Notes: a model not told the origin generated them from the letters alone. A DNA stretch of 64,000 bases from Thiopseudomonas alkaliphila (GCF_001267175.1 NZ_CP012358.1:1156501-1220500), one strand, 5' to 3'. Shown: positions 24,298 to 34,919, counted from the stretch's first letter. Program-made: numbers and translations.

Positions 24298-26163
24298 CTA
24301 CTCAGCTTGTATACCTGGAAGCTTCTTGAGAACGACTGTATTAACGTTTTCATCGATACCGATTTTGAAAGGAAAAGAATCACGTTTAAAGAGAGAGCTG
24401 TGGATTTCAACCTCGATTCGAAGACTCCTGCTATCACTGCAATTACTTAGATGAAACACCCCCGCATACGAGCCAACGGTCGTTCTTGCAATCGCGTTCA
24501 GCTGGTCATCAGTCGACGTATTTTCCATCGAGAGAAAAACTGCGGTTAAAGCAGCCCCAAGCTTAGGCCGAAGTAAAAGATCCTCATCGACACGATGATT
24601 CGGAGCAATTTGCTTCAGTGCTGAAATAACATCAGCGTAGTTGCTTTCTATACTACTTACGCATGACTGGCTGAACGTTGCCGCAACAGCTGCAGCTAGC
24701 TCAGGTTTGCTCTTGTCTTTTGACTTATCATCAAAATAATTTTCGATTGCTCCACGCCGCAAAAAAAAACATCCAAGTTGAGCAAGCGCGTCAATTAACA
24801 CTTGGAAACGGGTAGCAAGACCTGAAGCAGCTTCACCCGCTGATGCATCGAAAGTTTCTGGTTCAGTTAGCAGACGCGCAAGAGTTACACGCTGAAGGCT
24901 TTTCGATTTAGAATCACCACTTGACCAGTCTTCATACGTCTCCGCAGCCGCTGATACAGCAACATTGTGATTCTTGATGAACTCCGACAGATCGGTACGC
25001 AAGTTCCTATCTAAGTCTATGATAGACCTCTGCCCGATGCTCTCAGCAACTGATGATGCTGCAGGCTGGTTACTGAAGTCTCGAACCAGCGTATTATCAT
25101 CCGCTAAAGCATCCAAATCTGCGAGTACAGCAACATGCTTACCCATCAAGCGAAACAGTTTTGCCGCCTCCACGAACTCGCCTTTACCTGTCACCGGTAA
25201 AATCTGAGCGTTGCGAGCCAACAGACGTTGATCCAATCGACTAGCGAGCTGGGTAGCAATGATTTCGTCGCTAGGCCCTTCTACCAATAGCACGCGCTCA
25301 GCAAACATCGCCATACGATGAGTAGCACTGAGTCGAGCTATCAATGCCGAAAGCTTGGTGCGCTTTAGAATATCGTCATTTGTTTTGACTTGTGCAGGAG
25401 CTCTAAACGCAGAGCTGAAGAATGCGATCGACGGCAACTCGCGCAATGACTGCAGAGACACCATAGTCGTCGAATGAGTTGCAATAACAATAAGCTTCTT
25501 GTTCGTGTCGCAAGGATCTCCAGCAACGCTCCGCATCTCCTCAAGAATGAAGGCCTGATGCTGAGGATGCAATGAGATTTCAGGCTCGTCTATCAATAGC
25601 GCACCAATTTCATCATTATGGATGGCTGCTAGCAGGGCAATTAATTGGATGATACCACTAGCCTCATGGTTTGCCGCATACGTACTGCCACCTAGCAATG
25701 AAGCAATTTCAACAGTTAATCCTGACTGCGACCAACTCAACTCAACACTTCGATCAAACAGCTGTTGTAGTCGTGCCTCAACCTTCAGGCGTAGATCTGC
25801 TCTTTGATTTAGTGCTAGCAAAACTCCCGTAATCGACTCTAGATCCCACCACTGACTTTGAAAGTAAGTTTGGCCCACAGCGGCATTCTCTGATTCTATC
25901 GAGTTTGGATGGTCGACCGCTGACCGGTATCGCTCCATCGGGCTAGTTCGCCCTGCCGAGAGAAAATGCACTTTGCGCGTCGCCCCAAGAATCCCTGATG
26001 ATGCCACAGCATTTTTGATCGCACGCAATGCACGTGTTTTGCCTGTTCCGTTCGGGCCTACCAGTATCGTCAAGCCAGGTTGAACCTCAATAACACCCTG
26101 ACTAGGCGCTTGTCCTACCAAATCGATATTAACCACCAAGGGCCAATTTTGATCATCTGACAT
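24298..26163 (-). CDS. OLD-type ABC ATPase/TOPRIM nuclease, likely phage or plasmid defence
   Basis: Protein of 621 residues joining two domains. An ABC-type ATPase has Walker A GPNGTGKT (36-43), Walker B LLIDEPEISLHPQH from 189, and the switch His230 (ATHST). A TOPRIM nuclease domain follows, with Glu295 in LLVEGPSDE, VTGKGEF near 324, the DLD pair Asp349/Asp351 and GAIENY (471-476). This is the architecture of overcoming-lysogenization-defect (OLD) nucleases; stand-alone members resemble P2 Old, two-gene ones pair with a UvrD-like helicase (Gabija). No such helicase is adjacent. A fused PARIS-like system is a second option. Likely cargo of the element. Confidence 0.85.
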   Translation of the reverse strand: MSDDQNWPLVVNIDLVGQAPSQGVIEVQPGLTILVGPNGTGKTRALRAIKNAVASSGILGATRKVHFLSAGRTSPMERYRSAVDHPNSIESENAAVGQTYFQSQWWDLESITGVLLALNQRADLRLKVEARLQQLFDRSVELSWSQSGLTVEIASLLGGSTYAANHEASGIIQLIALLAAIHNDEIGALLIDEPEISLHPQHQAFILEEMRSVAGDPCDTNKKLIVIATHSTTMVSLQSLRELPSIAFFSSAFRAPAQVKTNDDILKRTKLSALIARLSATHRMAMFAERVLLVEGPSDEIIATQLASRLDQRLLARNAQILPVTGKGEFVEAAKLFRLMGKHVAVLADLDALADDNTLVRDFSNQPAASSVAESIGQRSIIDLDRNLRTDLSEFIKNHNVAVSAAAETYEDWSSGDSKSKSLQRVTLARLLTEPETFDASAGEAASGLATRFQVLIDALAQLGCFFLRRGAIENYFDDKSKDKSKPELAAAVAATFSQSCVSSIESNYADVISALKQIAPNHRVDEDLLLRPKLGAALTAVFLSMENTSTDDQLNAIARTTVGSYAGVFHLSNCSDSRSLRIEVEIHSSLFKRDSFPFKIGIDENVNTVVLKKLPGIQAE

Positions 26164-26370
26164 ATGTTATCTCTCGCTATTTTTCGATATGGAGCCCCTA
26201 AATGGGCGATTATGTTTGTACTCACTCATCTGCTCACATTGTTCCCACTCAGCCTAAAGTGCTCGAACAAAAAACGTATCGACAGACGACTGGCCGCATA
26301 CAGTAGTTGTGAGTTCGGCTCTATCTCACCCGACAAGATTTACCGATTCCCTTCGTATTCAGTGGCAATC

Positions 26371-27570
26371 TCAACGAACACTTCCGCTAGTCCACTCATC
26401 AATCATATCTGCCCAATCCTGCAACATAGCCGCTCGCTGCTCCCGGTACTCGGCCTTGTTGTAAACAGCTCTCACGCCCTTTTGTTCATGCGCCAGACAC
26501 TTCTCAATCCAGTCAGTGTTGTAACCAGCCTCATGCAACAAGGTACTGGCAGTACGACGCAGATCATGCGGTCCGAACTTGGCAAGCGATTTACCATCTT
26601 TTTGCGCTGCTTTGTAAGTCCAGTCGAGCACCCTGTTGATGGTGCTGGAAGCCGTCGGCTGCTCAGTGTTGTACCTAGATGGCAACACAAAATCAGAACC
26701 ACCAGCAAAAGTTTTTAGAGCAATAAAAATATCCAGTGCCTGCCGTGAGAGAAACACTAAATGTGGCTTGCGGCGTTTCATCCTTTCCTTTGGGATCGTC
26801 CAAAGCGCTTCAGTAAAATTGACTTCATCCCAGGTTGCGTTATTCAACTCGCCCTTGCGCACCATAGTCAGCAACAGCAGCTTGGCGGCGGCGCGATTTG
26901 TTGGGCTTGTACCCACCCGCTCCAGGTAGTGGTACATCAAACCAATTTCTTCTGGCGTCAACGCTCGGTCACGCGGCTCAAAACGGGCAATACTGCTTGG
27001 TCGCACCAATTCAGCCGGGTTTTCAATCTTCTGTCCGCGCTCGATTGCCCAGCGGAAAACATGAAGCACTACTTCACGCGCATGAACTGCTGTCGCAGGT
27101 GCACCTCGCTCGACTATGCTGTCAGTCAATGCCCGCAAGTCTTCATGAGTAATTTCGCTCAGCTTTTGATTGGAGAATTTCGGCTTCAGCTCACGCTCAT
27201 AAACTCCTCGACGCATATCGCGAGTCGAGTCTGCCATCTGGTATCCCCTTAGCCATTTTTCAGCCCAGGCACCAAATGTTTCCGCATCCTTGACTCGTGC
27301 CTTGTCTCGAGCTTTTTCTCTGGCCGGAGACTTTCCTTCAGCGATCATCTTTTTGGCGTCGCCTAGCTTTTCACGAGCTTCAGCCAAAGTAATGCCACCA
27401 GAGCCATAGCGACCGAAGGTGATGGTTTCCTGCCTGCCATTGATCGAGTAGTTATAACGAAACGAAACAGTTCCTGCGGGTGTAACGGCTGCATAGAGCC
27501 CATCCCGGTCATTCACTTTGTAGAGTTTGTCTTTAGGTTTTAGATTTCGCAGCTTGGTATCGGTCAGCAT
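26371..27570 (-). CDS. int: tyrosine integrase (P4-type, DUF4102 N-terminus), guaA-specific
   Basis: Site-specific recombinase of 399 residues. The N-terminus (LTDTKLRNLKPKDKLYKVND, DRDGLYAAVTPAGTVSFR) is the arm-binding DUF4102 domain. The catalytic domain shows Arg in TMVRKGEL, His335 and Arg338 in HDLRRT, His361 in LAHEQ and the nucleophile, probably Tyr370, in AVYNKAEY. It is 305 bp from the intact guaA and reads away from it, the usual position for an integrase next to its attachment site. Direct repeats upstream look like its arm sites. The guaA 3' end is a known integration site for islands of this type. Confidence 0.95.
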   Translation of the reverse strand: MLTDTKLRNLKPKDKLYKVNDRDGLYAAVTPAGTVSFRYNYSINGRQETITFGRYGSGGITLAEAREKLGDAKKMIAEGKSPAREKARDKARVKDAETFGAWAEKWLRGYQMADSTRDMRRGVYERELKPKFSNQKLSEITHEDLRALTDSIVERGAPATAVHAREVVLHVFRWAIERGQKIENPAELVRPSSIARFEPRDRALTPEEIGLMYHYLERVGTSPTNRAAAKLLLLTMVRKGELNNATWDEVNFTEALWTIPKERMKRRKPHLVFLSRQALDIFIALKTFAGGSDFVLPSRYNTEQPTASSTINRVLDWTYKAAQKDGKSLAKFGPHDLRRTASTLLHEAGYNTDWIEKCLAHEQKGVRAVYNKAEYREQRAAMLQDWADMIDEWTSGSVR

Positions 27571-27595
27571 ATGCCTTGTCCTTCTTCCGTTATCG

Positions 27596-27751
27596 ATACC
27601 ATGCTGAAAACTTGAAAGTTATTGCATATTTTATCTATATAAAACAGTAACTTATAGAAATCCAATACCATGCTCATACAAGAAAGTGCTGCATGGTACT
27701 AAAACTGCTCATGGCATCGTTCGGCGATAGTACCAGTTTTAATACCATGCT
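27596..27751. repeat. candidate integrase arm-type binding sites
   Basis: ATACCATGCT occurs three times in direct orientation (27596-27605, 27665-27674, 27742-27751), with an inverted GCATGGTA at 27691-27698. They fill the 305-bp gap between the integrase start and the right att site, where arm sites are expected. Otherwise the gap is AT-rich and gene-free. Confidence 0.65.
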
Positions 27752-27807
27752 AAAACAGTGCTTACCGCTTCCCTCTATTGCCAGATAGTGCCAAACAAAA
27801 TCAAAAA

Positions 27808-27829
27808 AAGCCCGTAAAATCACGGGCTT
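27808..27829 (-). terminator. guaA terminator supplied by the element
   Basis: Hairpin AAGCCCGT-AAAATC-ACGGGCTT with a seven-T run on the minus strand. It lies on the element side of the right att site, so the element brings its own terminator for guaA. Confidence 0.88.
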
Positions 27830-27864
27830 AGAGTCGCTTAATGCTTTTAGATGCCTGGTCATGC

Positions 27865-27890
27865 CAGACGTGTAATCATTCCCACTCGAT
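27865..27890. repeat. right attachment site (att) overlapping the guaA 3' end
   Basis: 26-bp segment matching 16197-16222 at 23 positions; it spans the GuaA codons Ile-Glu-Trp-Glu, the stop and 11 bp beyond. The recombination point lies within one of its identical blocks, for example CAGACGTG or TCCCACTC. Confidence 0.88.
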
Positions 27891-29441
27891 AGTCGCTGGT
27901 GGTTTACTTGACACATCATAAACCACGCGGGAAATACCCTCGATTTCATTAATGATTCTGCCAGAGACTTTCTCCAATAAATCATAGGGTAAGTGCGCCC
28001 AACGGGCGGTCATAAAGTCGATGGTCTCTACTGCACGTAGCGAAACCACCCACGCATAACGGCGCGCATCGCCTACTACACCCACAGATTTAACCGGCAC
28101 AAAGACCACAAAAGCTTGACTGGTTTTATCGTACCAACCGGCATTGCGTAACTCTTCAATAAAAATATGGTCTGCTTGGCGTAGCAAGTCGGCGTATTCT
28201 TTCTTAATCTCACCTAAAATCCGCACGCCTAGGCCAGGCCCTGGGAATGGGTGGCGATACACCATGCTTTCAGGGAGGCCAAGCTCTACACCCAGTTTGC
28301 GCACTTCATCTTTGAACAATTCGCGTAGTGGCTCAACCAGTTCAAACTTCATATCTTCAGGTAAACCGCCGACGTTGTGGTGCGATTTAATTACCTTAGC
28401 TTTACCGTGCTTAACCGCCGCCGATTCAATCACATCCGGATAAATCGTACCCTGCGCTAAGAAGTCGATGCCTTCAAGTTTGCTCGCTTCTTCATCAAAA
28501 ACCTCAATAAAGGTGCGACCAATAATTTTGCGTTTTTCTTCAGGATCAGTAACACCTGCAAGCAGCCCTAAAAAGCGCTCTTCAGCATCTACTCGGATTA
28601 CCTTTACGCCCATATTCTCGGCAAACATCTGCATCACCTGATCGCCCTCGCCTAAGCGCAGCAAACCATGATCCACAAACACACAGGTTAATTGATCGCC
28701 AATCGCACGGTGTAATAACGCCGCTACTACGGATGAATCTACCCCGCCCGATAAACCTAACAACACCTGCTTATCACCGACCTGAGAGCGGACGGTAGCA
28801 ATGGCATCATCAATAATATTGCTTGGCGTCCATAACGCCTCACAACCACAAATGCGCTGCACAAAGCGAGCTAAAATTTCATTGCCTTGGGTGGTGTGAG
28901 TGACTTCTGGATGGAATTGCACGGCGTAGAATTGACGCTCTTCGTTAGCCATGGCCGCAATCGGGCAGCTAGGCGTGCTGGCTAAGGTGACAAAACCTTC
29001 TGGCAACACCGTAACCTTATCGCCATGACTCATCCACACGTCCAAGTTAGCACCGTCATCGCGAATGCCGTCTAACAACGGACTATTGGCGGTAACTGTT
29101 ACTTGCGCCGAACCAAACTCACTGGCAGCAGAGCTTTCTACCTTGCCACCTAACTGCTCAGCCATGGTTTGCATACCGTAGCACACGCCCAATAGCGGTA
29201 AGCCTAGCTCAAACACATACTCAGGCGCTCGCGGGCTGCCCATTTGGTGCACTGACTCAGGGCCACCGGACAGAATAATACCGCGTGGATCAAACTCACG
29301 GATTACCTGCTCTTCGATATCAAACGGATGAATTTCGCAAAACACGCCTAAGCTGCGAATGCGACGAGCAATCAATTGAGTGTATTGGGAACCAAAGTCC
29401 AGCACGAGGATGCGATGGGCGTGGATATCTTGAGCAGTCAT
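27876..29441 (-). CDS. guaA: GMP synthase (glutamine-hydrolysing)
   Basis: Converts XMP to GMP using ATP and the amide of glutamine. The glutamine amidotransferase domain comes first ([33 protein letters not shown] with the nucleophilic Cys, FHPEVTHT), then the ATP-pyrophosphatase P-loop [16 protein letters not shown] and the dimerisation domain ending in KPPATIEWE. The ATG at 29441 ([16 protein letters not shown]) gives 521 residues; 13 upstream in-frame codons are not supported. The last codons and stop overlap the right att site, so the element restores a full-length gene. It follows guaB with a hairpin between them. Confidence 0.98.
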   Translation of the reverse strand: MTAQDIHAHRILVLDFGSQYTQLIARRIRSLGVFCEIHPFDIEEQVIREFDPRGIILSGGPESVHQMGSPRAPEYVFELGLPLLGVCYGMQTMAEQLGGKVESSAASEFGSAQVTVTANSPLLDGIRDDGANLDVWMSHGDKVTVLPEGFVTLASTPSCPIAAMANEERQFYAVQFHPEVTHTTQGNEILARFVQRICGCEALWTPSNIIDDAIATVRSQVGDKQVLLGLSGGVDSSVVAALLHRAIGDQLTCVFVDHGLLRLGEGDQVMQMFAENMGVKVIRVDAEERFLGLLAGVTDPEEKRKIIGRTFIEVFDEEASKLEGIDFLAQGTIYPDVIESAAVKHGKAKVIKSHHNVGGLPEDMKFELVEPLRELFKDEVRKLGVELGLPESMVYRHPFPGPGLGVRILGEIKKEYADLLRQADHIFIEELRNAGWYDKTSQAFVVFVPVKSVGVVGDARRYAWVVSLRAVETIDFMTARWAHLPYDLLEKVSGRIINEIEGISRVVYDVSSKPPATIEWE

Positions 29442-29475
29442 CGGAGTTATCTCAAAAATAAATAAAAGTCTAAAA

Positions 29476-29504
29476 GACAAACCGCCTAAAATTGGCGGTT
29501 TGTC
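29476..29504 (-). terminator. hairpin between guaB and guaA
   Basis: Eleven-base perfect stem GACAAACCGCC/GGCGGTTTGTC with a 7-nt loop and four T afterwards on the minus strand. It may partly end guaB transcripts or attenuate guaA. Confidence 0.65.
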
Positions 29505-29520
29505 GGGGTGTTACTCACAC

Positions 29521-31083
<1,563 letters not shown>

Positions 31084-31149
31084 TTAAGCCCCTAGTATTT
31101 TTCATACCAGCTGCGATCACTCATCCTCTTGTTTGTCTTTAATGGGTGG

Positions 31150-31599
31150 TTACTTAACCACGGTTAGCGTAGGTCGCCCTTTAGCCGGTTTGACAGCGGA
31201 AGCTTCGCTAGTCTCTGGTGGCATATCATCTGCAGCACTATCAACCACAGCTAAGGTCGGCTCTGCTTCATCGCTTGCGGGCAGCGCTAATTCTTCTGGC
31301 TCAAAGAACATGCCTTGCCCATTCTCTCTGGCATAAATGGCTAAGACGGCAGCAATAGGGATATACACTTGAAATGGCACGCCACCAAAGCGCGCTTCAA
31401 AACTAACGGCCTCATTATCCATCTGCAAGTAACGCACTGCTGCAGGTGAAACATTGAGCACGATCTGTCCATCTTGGGCAAATCCTTCGGGCAAGTTTGC
31501 CCCTGGATATTCACTGATTACCAACAAGTGCGGAGTGCACTGGTTATCCACCAACCACTCATGTAACGCACGAATCAGATATGGACGACTGGAGTTCAT
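31150..31599 (-). CDS. sspB: ClpXP adaptor SspB
   Basis: Delivers ssrA-tagged and some other proteins to ClpXP. The 149-residue protein begins SSRPYLIRALHEWLVDNQCTPHLLV (in part) as in SspB, includes the peptide-binding GQIVLNVSPAAVRYLQM and a middle VYIPIAAVLAIYARENGQGM, and ends in a variable linker with the ClpX-binding tail RPTLTVVK. It is 12 bp after sspA in the same direction and is cotranscribed with it. Confidence 0.96.
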   Translation of the reverse strand: MNSSRPYLIRALHEWLVDNQCTPHLLVISEYPGANLPEGFAQDGQIVLNVSPAAVRYLQMDNEAVSFEARFGGVPFQVYIPIAAVLAIYARENGQGMFFEPEELALPASDEAEPTLAVVDSAADDMPPETSEASAVKPAKGRPTLTVVK

Positions 31600-31611
31600 A
31601 GGCTCTCCTAA

Positions 31612-32232
31612 TTAAGGACGCATCAATAGCTCAGCTTCGGTTAAACTTTCCCGAAAAGCTTCACGCTCAAAATTGCGCTCCATATATTCAATTAAGGGTG
31701 CGGCAGCTTTCGGCAGCTCAATGCCTAAAGCTGGCAAACGCCACAACAATGGCAACAAACAGCAATCAACCAAGCTGTACTCTTCACTCATAAAGTAAGG
31801 CATGCTGGCAAATACTGGAGCCACCCCTATTAAGCTTTCTCGCAGCTCTTTACGGGCTTTGTTGCGCGGCGTTTCTTTGGTGTTTTTATCTAAAATAAGT
31901 TCAGCTAACTGGCACCAGTCACGCTCGATGCGATGCATCAGCATACGACTATTAGCCCGAGCTACAGGATACACAGGTAATAAAGGAGGATGAGGATAAC
32001 GCTCATCGAGGTATTCCATAATCACCGTAGACTCATATAACGCAAGATCACGATCGACTAAAGTTGGAACAGTCCCATAAGGATTAACATCAGTTAGAGA
32101 AGCAGGACACTCACCCGCCACCACATCAAACATCTCCGCTGTTACTGCCTTCTCTGCCAGCACCAGACGCACACGATGTGAATACTGATCAACTGGATCC
32201 GAGTAGCAGCCCAATTTATTTGGAACGGCCAT
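31612..32232 (-). CDS. sspA: stringent starvation protein A
   Basis: RNA-polymerase-associated protein with a glutathione-transferase fold but no GST activity; in E. coli it supports stationary-phase and acid survival. The ATG at 32232 ([20 protein letters not shown]) follows a strong AGGAGGAAAGCC site and gives 206 residues; 15 upstream in-frame codons are rejected. Conserved segments are [20 protein letters not shown] and [16 protein letters not shown]. It sits between petC and sspB, as in Pseudomonas. Confidence 0.97.
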   Translation of the reverse strand: MAVPNKLGCYSDPVDQYSHRVRLVLAEKAVTAEMFDVVAGECPASLTDVNPYGTVPTLVDRDLALYESTVIMEYLDERYPHPPLLPVYPVARANSRMLMHRIERDWCQLAELILDKNTKETPRNKARKELRESLIGVAPVFASMPYFMSEEYSLVDCCLLPLLWRLPALGIELPKAAAPLIEYMERNFEREAFRESLTEAELLMRP

Positions 32233-32273
32233 GGCTTTCCTCCTTAAAAAATAATTACGCTTATCGCATAAAA

Positions 32274-32301
32274 ACACACGCGCCTCGAGGGGCGCGTGTG
32301 T
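32274..32301. terminator. terminator of the petABC operon
   Basis: Eleven-base stem ACACACGCGCC/GGCGCGTGTGT with a 6-nt loop; T-runs on both strands. Confidence 0.88.
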
Positions 32302-32329
32302 GGTTTTTACTTATACTGCTGAACTGCTC

Positions 32330-33115
32330 TTAATGAACATCTTTCCAGTACTCACGCTTCAAGAAGTAAGCGAAGACAAAGAAAAATGCTAAGAATAACA
32401 GCACATAAGTACCAATACGCTGACTCTGAAGCTTCACTGGGTTAGCAGAATAAGCTAAGAACGTGACAAGGTTTTGAATTTTCTGGTCAAATTCAGCTTC
32501 AGTTAGAGTACCAGTTTTCGGCAGCACTGTAAGTTCGTTGTCAGACTCTTTAGTTAAAGGTGTGCCAGTTAAGGGGTCAAACACCTTTTTACCTTTTTCA
32601 TCGACGGCTTGAACTTGAGCAGTACCCACTGTTTGTACACCTTGTAGGTGTACTAAAACGTTAGGCATACCAACGTTCGGGAATACTACGTTGTTCACCC
32701 CAAATGGACGGCTTTCGTCCACATAGAATGAGCGCATATAGTTATATACCCAATCATTACCACGCACGCGGGCAACTAAGGTTAAATCAGGTGGCGCAAC
32801 ACCAAACCATTTTTTGGCTTGATCTGGCGTCATACTGGCTTTCATGTGATCGCCATATTTAGCGTCACTTGGAAACACCAAGTTTTCCATCATTAACTCT
32901 TCGCTAATTCCTAAGTCATCAGCTACACGCTCATAACGCTGGAATTTAGCCCCGTGACAGCCCATGCAGTAGTTAGCAAAAGTGCGCGCACCATCTTGCA
33001 AGGCTGCTTTATCGGTTAGGTCTACCTTAATTGATTGCCATTCGTAGTTTGGCACCTCTGCAAAGCCTAATGTCGGCAATGCAGCAAATAGTAATGCAAT
33101 AATTCGCTTTTTCAT
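32330..33115 (-). CDS. petC: ubiquinol-cytochrome c reductase, cytochrome c1
   Basis: Haem c subunit of the bc1 complex, passing electrons from the Rieske centre to cytochrome c. The ATG at 33115 (MKKRIIALLFAALPTLGFA) starts a signal peptide and overlaps the petB stop by one base. The haem-binding motif is CMGCH (YCMGCHGAKF), the axial methionine probably lies in FPNVGMPNVLVHL, and a C-terminal membrane anchor (IGTYVLLFLAFFFVFAYFL) follows. The 261 residues fit the usual length. A longer in-frame extension of 61 codons into petB is not real. Confidence 0.97.
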   Translation of the reverse strand: MKKRIIALLFAALPTLGFAEVPNYEWQSIKVDLTDKAALQDGARTFANYCMGCHGAKFQRYERVADDLGISEELMMENLVFPSDAKYGDHMKASMTPDQAKKWFGVAPPDLTLVARVRGNDWVYNYMRSFYVDESRPFGVNNVVFPNVGMPNVLVHLQGVQTVGTAQVQAVDEKGKKVFDPLTGTPLTKESDNELTVLPKTGTLTEAEFDQKIQNLVTFLAYSANPVKLQSQRIGTYVLLFLAFFFVFAYFLKREYWKDVH

Positions 33116-34326
33116 TAGCCAGTCACCCTTTCTGGAACCGGTTTGGTTTTTTCCATGCTGGTATAGAACGGCATGAGGATAAAGTACAGGAAGTACAGCA
33201 CTGTACAAATCTGTGAGATCAAGGTGAAAGTAGGCGTTGGCTGTTGTACACCCATGTAACCTAAAATCACGAATGAAATACAGAAAATCCATAACCAAAG
33301 TTTGCTCATCCAGCCTTTGTAACGCATAGAGCGCACTGGGCTACGATCTAACCATGGCAACACAAACAGCAGCGCAATAGAGGCGCCCATGGCAACCACA
33401 CCCATTAACTTGTCAGGAACTGCACGCAAAATCGCATAGAACGGGGTGAAGTACCAAACTGGGGCAATGTGCTCTGGGGTTTTAAAGGCGTTAGCTTGTT
33501 CAAAGTTCGGTTTTTCTAAGAAGAAACCACCCATTTCTGGGAAGAAGAACACAACAAAGCAGAACACAAATAAGAACACCACCACACCCACGATATCTTT
33601 AACCGTGTAGTACGGGTGGAATGGAATACCATCTAAAGGTACGCCGTTCTCGTCTTTGTGTTTTTTGATATCGATACCGTCTGGGTTGTTCGAACCCACC
33701 TCGTGCAGCGCAATAATATGCACCACCACTAGACCTAACAATACGATCGGCACTGCAATGACATGCAATGCAAAGAAGCGGTTTAGGGTAATACCTGAAA
33801 TCAGGTAGTCACCACGAATCCACTCAGTTAAGTCAGCACCAATAACTGGAATCGCACCAAATAGGGAGATAATTACCTGGGCACCCCAGTAGGACATTTG
33901 TCCCCAAGGCAGCAGATAACCCATGAACGCCTCAGCCATTAAGGCTAAGTAAATTAACATCCCGAAGATCCACACCAGCTCCCGCGGCTTCTGGTAAGAG
34001 CCATACAACAATCCACGGAACATGTGCAAATACACCACCACGAAGAACGCTGAAGCGCCTGTGGAGTGCAGATAGCGCAGAATCCAACCATACTCAACAT
34101 CACGCATGATGTATTCAACGGAAGCAAACGCACCTTCAGCAGAGGGCTCATAGCTCATGGTTAGCCAAATACCGGTGAGGATCTGGTTAACTAACACTAA
34201 GAGGGCTAAGGAACCAAAGAAGTAGTAAAAGTTAAAGTTCTTTGGTGCGTAGTATTTAGAGAGATGATCTTCCCACATTTTAGTTGCGGGAAAACGGGCG
34301 TCGACCCACTCCATGAACTTACTCAT
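33115..34326 (-). CDS. petB: ubiquinol-cytochrome c reductase, cytochrome b
   Basis: Membrane core of the bc1 complex carrying two b haems and the two quinone sites. The 403-residue protein has at least eight membrane helices, the haem-ligand segments LRYLHSTGASAFFVVVYLHM and RFFALHVIAVPIVLLGLVVV, the Qo-site GYLLPWGQMSYWGA and the PEW-region equivalent at HIAPVWYFTPFYAILRA. Both flanking junctions are one-base overlaps of the TAATG type, so all three subunits are translationally coupled. Confidence 0.98.
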   Translation of the reverse strand: MSKFMEWVDARFPATKMWEDHLSKYYAPKNFNFYYFFGSLALLVLVNQILTGIWLTMSYEPSAEGAFASVEYIMRDVEYGWILRYLHSTGASAFFVVVYLHMFRGLLYGSYQKPRELVWIFGMLIYLALMAEAFMGYLLPWGQMSYWGAQVIISLFGAIPVIGADLTEWIRGDYLISGITLNRFFALHVIAVPIVLLGLVVVHIIALHEVGSNNPDGIDIKKHKDENGVPLDGIPFHPYYTVKDIVGVVVFLFVFCFVVFFFPEMGGFFLEKPNFEQANAFKTPEHIAPVWYFTPFYAILRAVPDKLMGVVAMGASIALLFVLPWLDRSPVRSMRYKGWMSKLWLWIFCISFVILGYMGVQQPTPTFTLISQICTVLYFLYFILMPFYTSMEKTKPVPERVTG

Positions 34327-34919
34327 TACGCGGTCTCCTGATCTATACCGATGATCACAATTTCATCAGTTTCGTAAGAATGCGGAGGTACTGGCAAGTT
34401 TAAAGGTGCAGGCTGCCCCTTGAATACGCGGCCAGCGAGGTCATATTTAGAACCGTGGCATGCACAAAAATAACCGCCAACCCAGTCTGGCCCTAAATCT
34501 GCAGGAGCAACTTCAGGACGGTAGGTAGGAGCACAACCTAAGTGAGTGCATAAACCTTCAACAATTAGCAGGTTAGGCTTAATTGCACGGTTTTTTGGAT
34601 CCACATAAGTCGGTTGCTCAGAGTGCTCAGAGCTTGGGTCTGATACTACGCTATCGAGCTTAGCCAGATTACTCATCACCTCATCGGTACGGTTTACAAT
34701 AAAGACCGGCTTACCACGCCACTCAGCAACTACCTGCTGGCCTGGTTCCACCTTACTAATGTTAACGCGCACCGGTGCTCCCGCGGCCTTAGCCTTCGCA
34801 CTGGGTTGCCAAGAACCCAGAAACGGGATAGCAGCACCAACCGCTCCAGCAGCACCTACTACCGAAGTAGCGGCCACCAGAAAGCGACGTCGGCCTGCAT
34901 TCACGCCGTCTTTGCTCAT
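34326..34919 (-). CDS. petA: ubiquinol-cytochrome c reductase, Rieske iron-sulfur subunit
   Basis: 2Fe-2S subunit of the bc1 complex. Cluster motifs CTHLGCAP and CACHGSKYD are present. The N-terminus has a twin-arginine-like GRRRFL followed by a hydrophobic anchor (LVAATSVVGAAGAVGAAI), which fits Tat export. The ATG at 34919 (MSKDGVNAGRRRF) has GGGAG eight bases upstream; an ATG six codons earlier is possible. It is the first gene of petABC. Confidence 0.97.
   Translation of the reverse strand: MSKDGVNAGRRRFLVAATSVVGAAGAVGAAIPFLGSWQPSAKAKAAGAPVRVNISKVEPGQQVVAEWRGKPVFIVNRTDEVMSNLAKLDSVVSDPSSEHSEQPTYVDPKNRAIKPNLLIVEGLCTHLGCAPTYRPEVAPADLGPDWVGGYFCACHGSKYDLAGRVFKGQPAPLNLPVPPHSYETDEIVIIGIDQETA

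Larger units (their letters stand above)
16197..27890. mobile_element. integrated mobilizable element in the guaA 3' end, with IncP-type cis sites
   Basis: About 11.7 kb between imperfect 26-bp att repeats. Contents from left: two tiny genes, trbL, a trbK-like gene, trbJ, fitB/fitA, an IncP-like oriT, two TrfA-type iterons, hairpins and 21-bp repeats, repC-like, repA, alpA, a divergent HTH protein, an OLD-type nuclease and a tyrosine integrase beside guaA. Two exact KorB operators lie inside. No relaxase, coupling protein or VirB4-type ATPase is present, so it cannot conjugate alone. The cis sites suggest mobilization by an IncP plasmid in trans. Flanking genes on both sides are ordinary chromosomal genes. 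Confidence 0.9.

Noticed and set aside
24298..26163. Gabija or two-gene PARIS system
   Set aside because: No UvrD-like helicase and no separate TOPRIM/DUF4435 gene is adjacent; both domains are in one protein.
27571..27875. CRISPR-like array from the ATACCATGCT repeats
   Set aside because: Repeats are only 10 bp, with unequal spacing and one inverted copy; the integrase context explains them better.
16197..27890. Reading the region as a complete ICE or a prophage
   Set aside because: No relaxase, coupling protein, VirB4-type ATPase, capsid, portal or terminase genes are present; only three trb genes exist.
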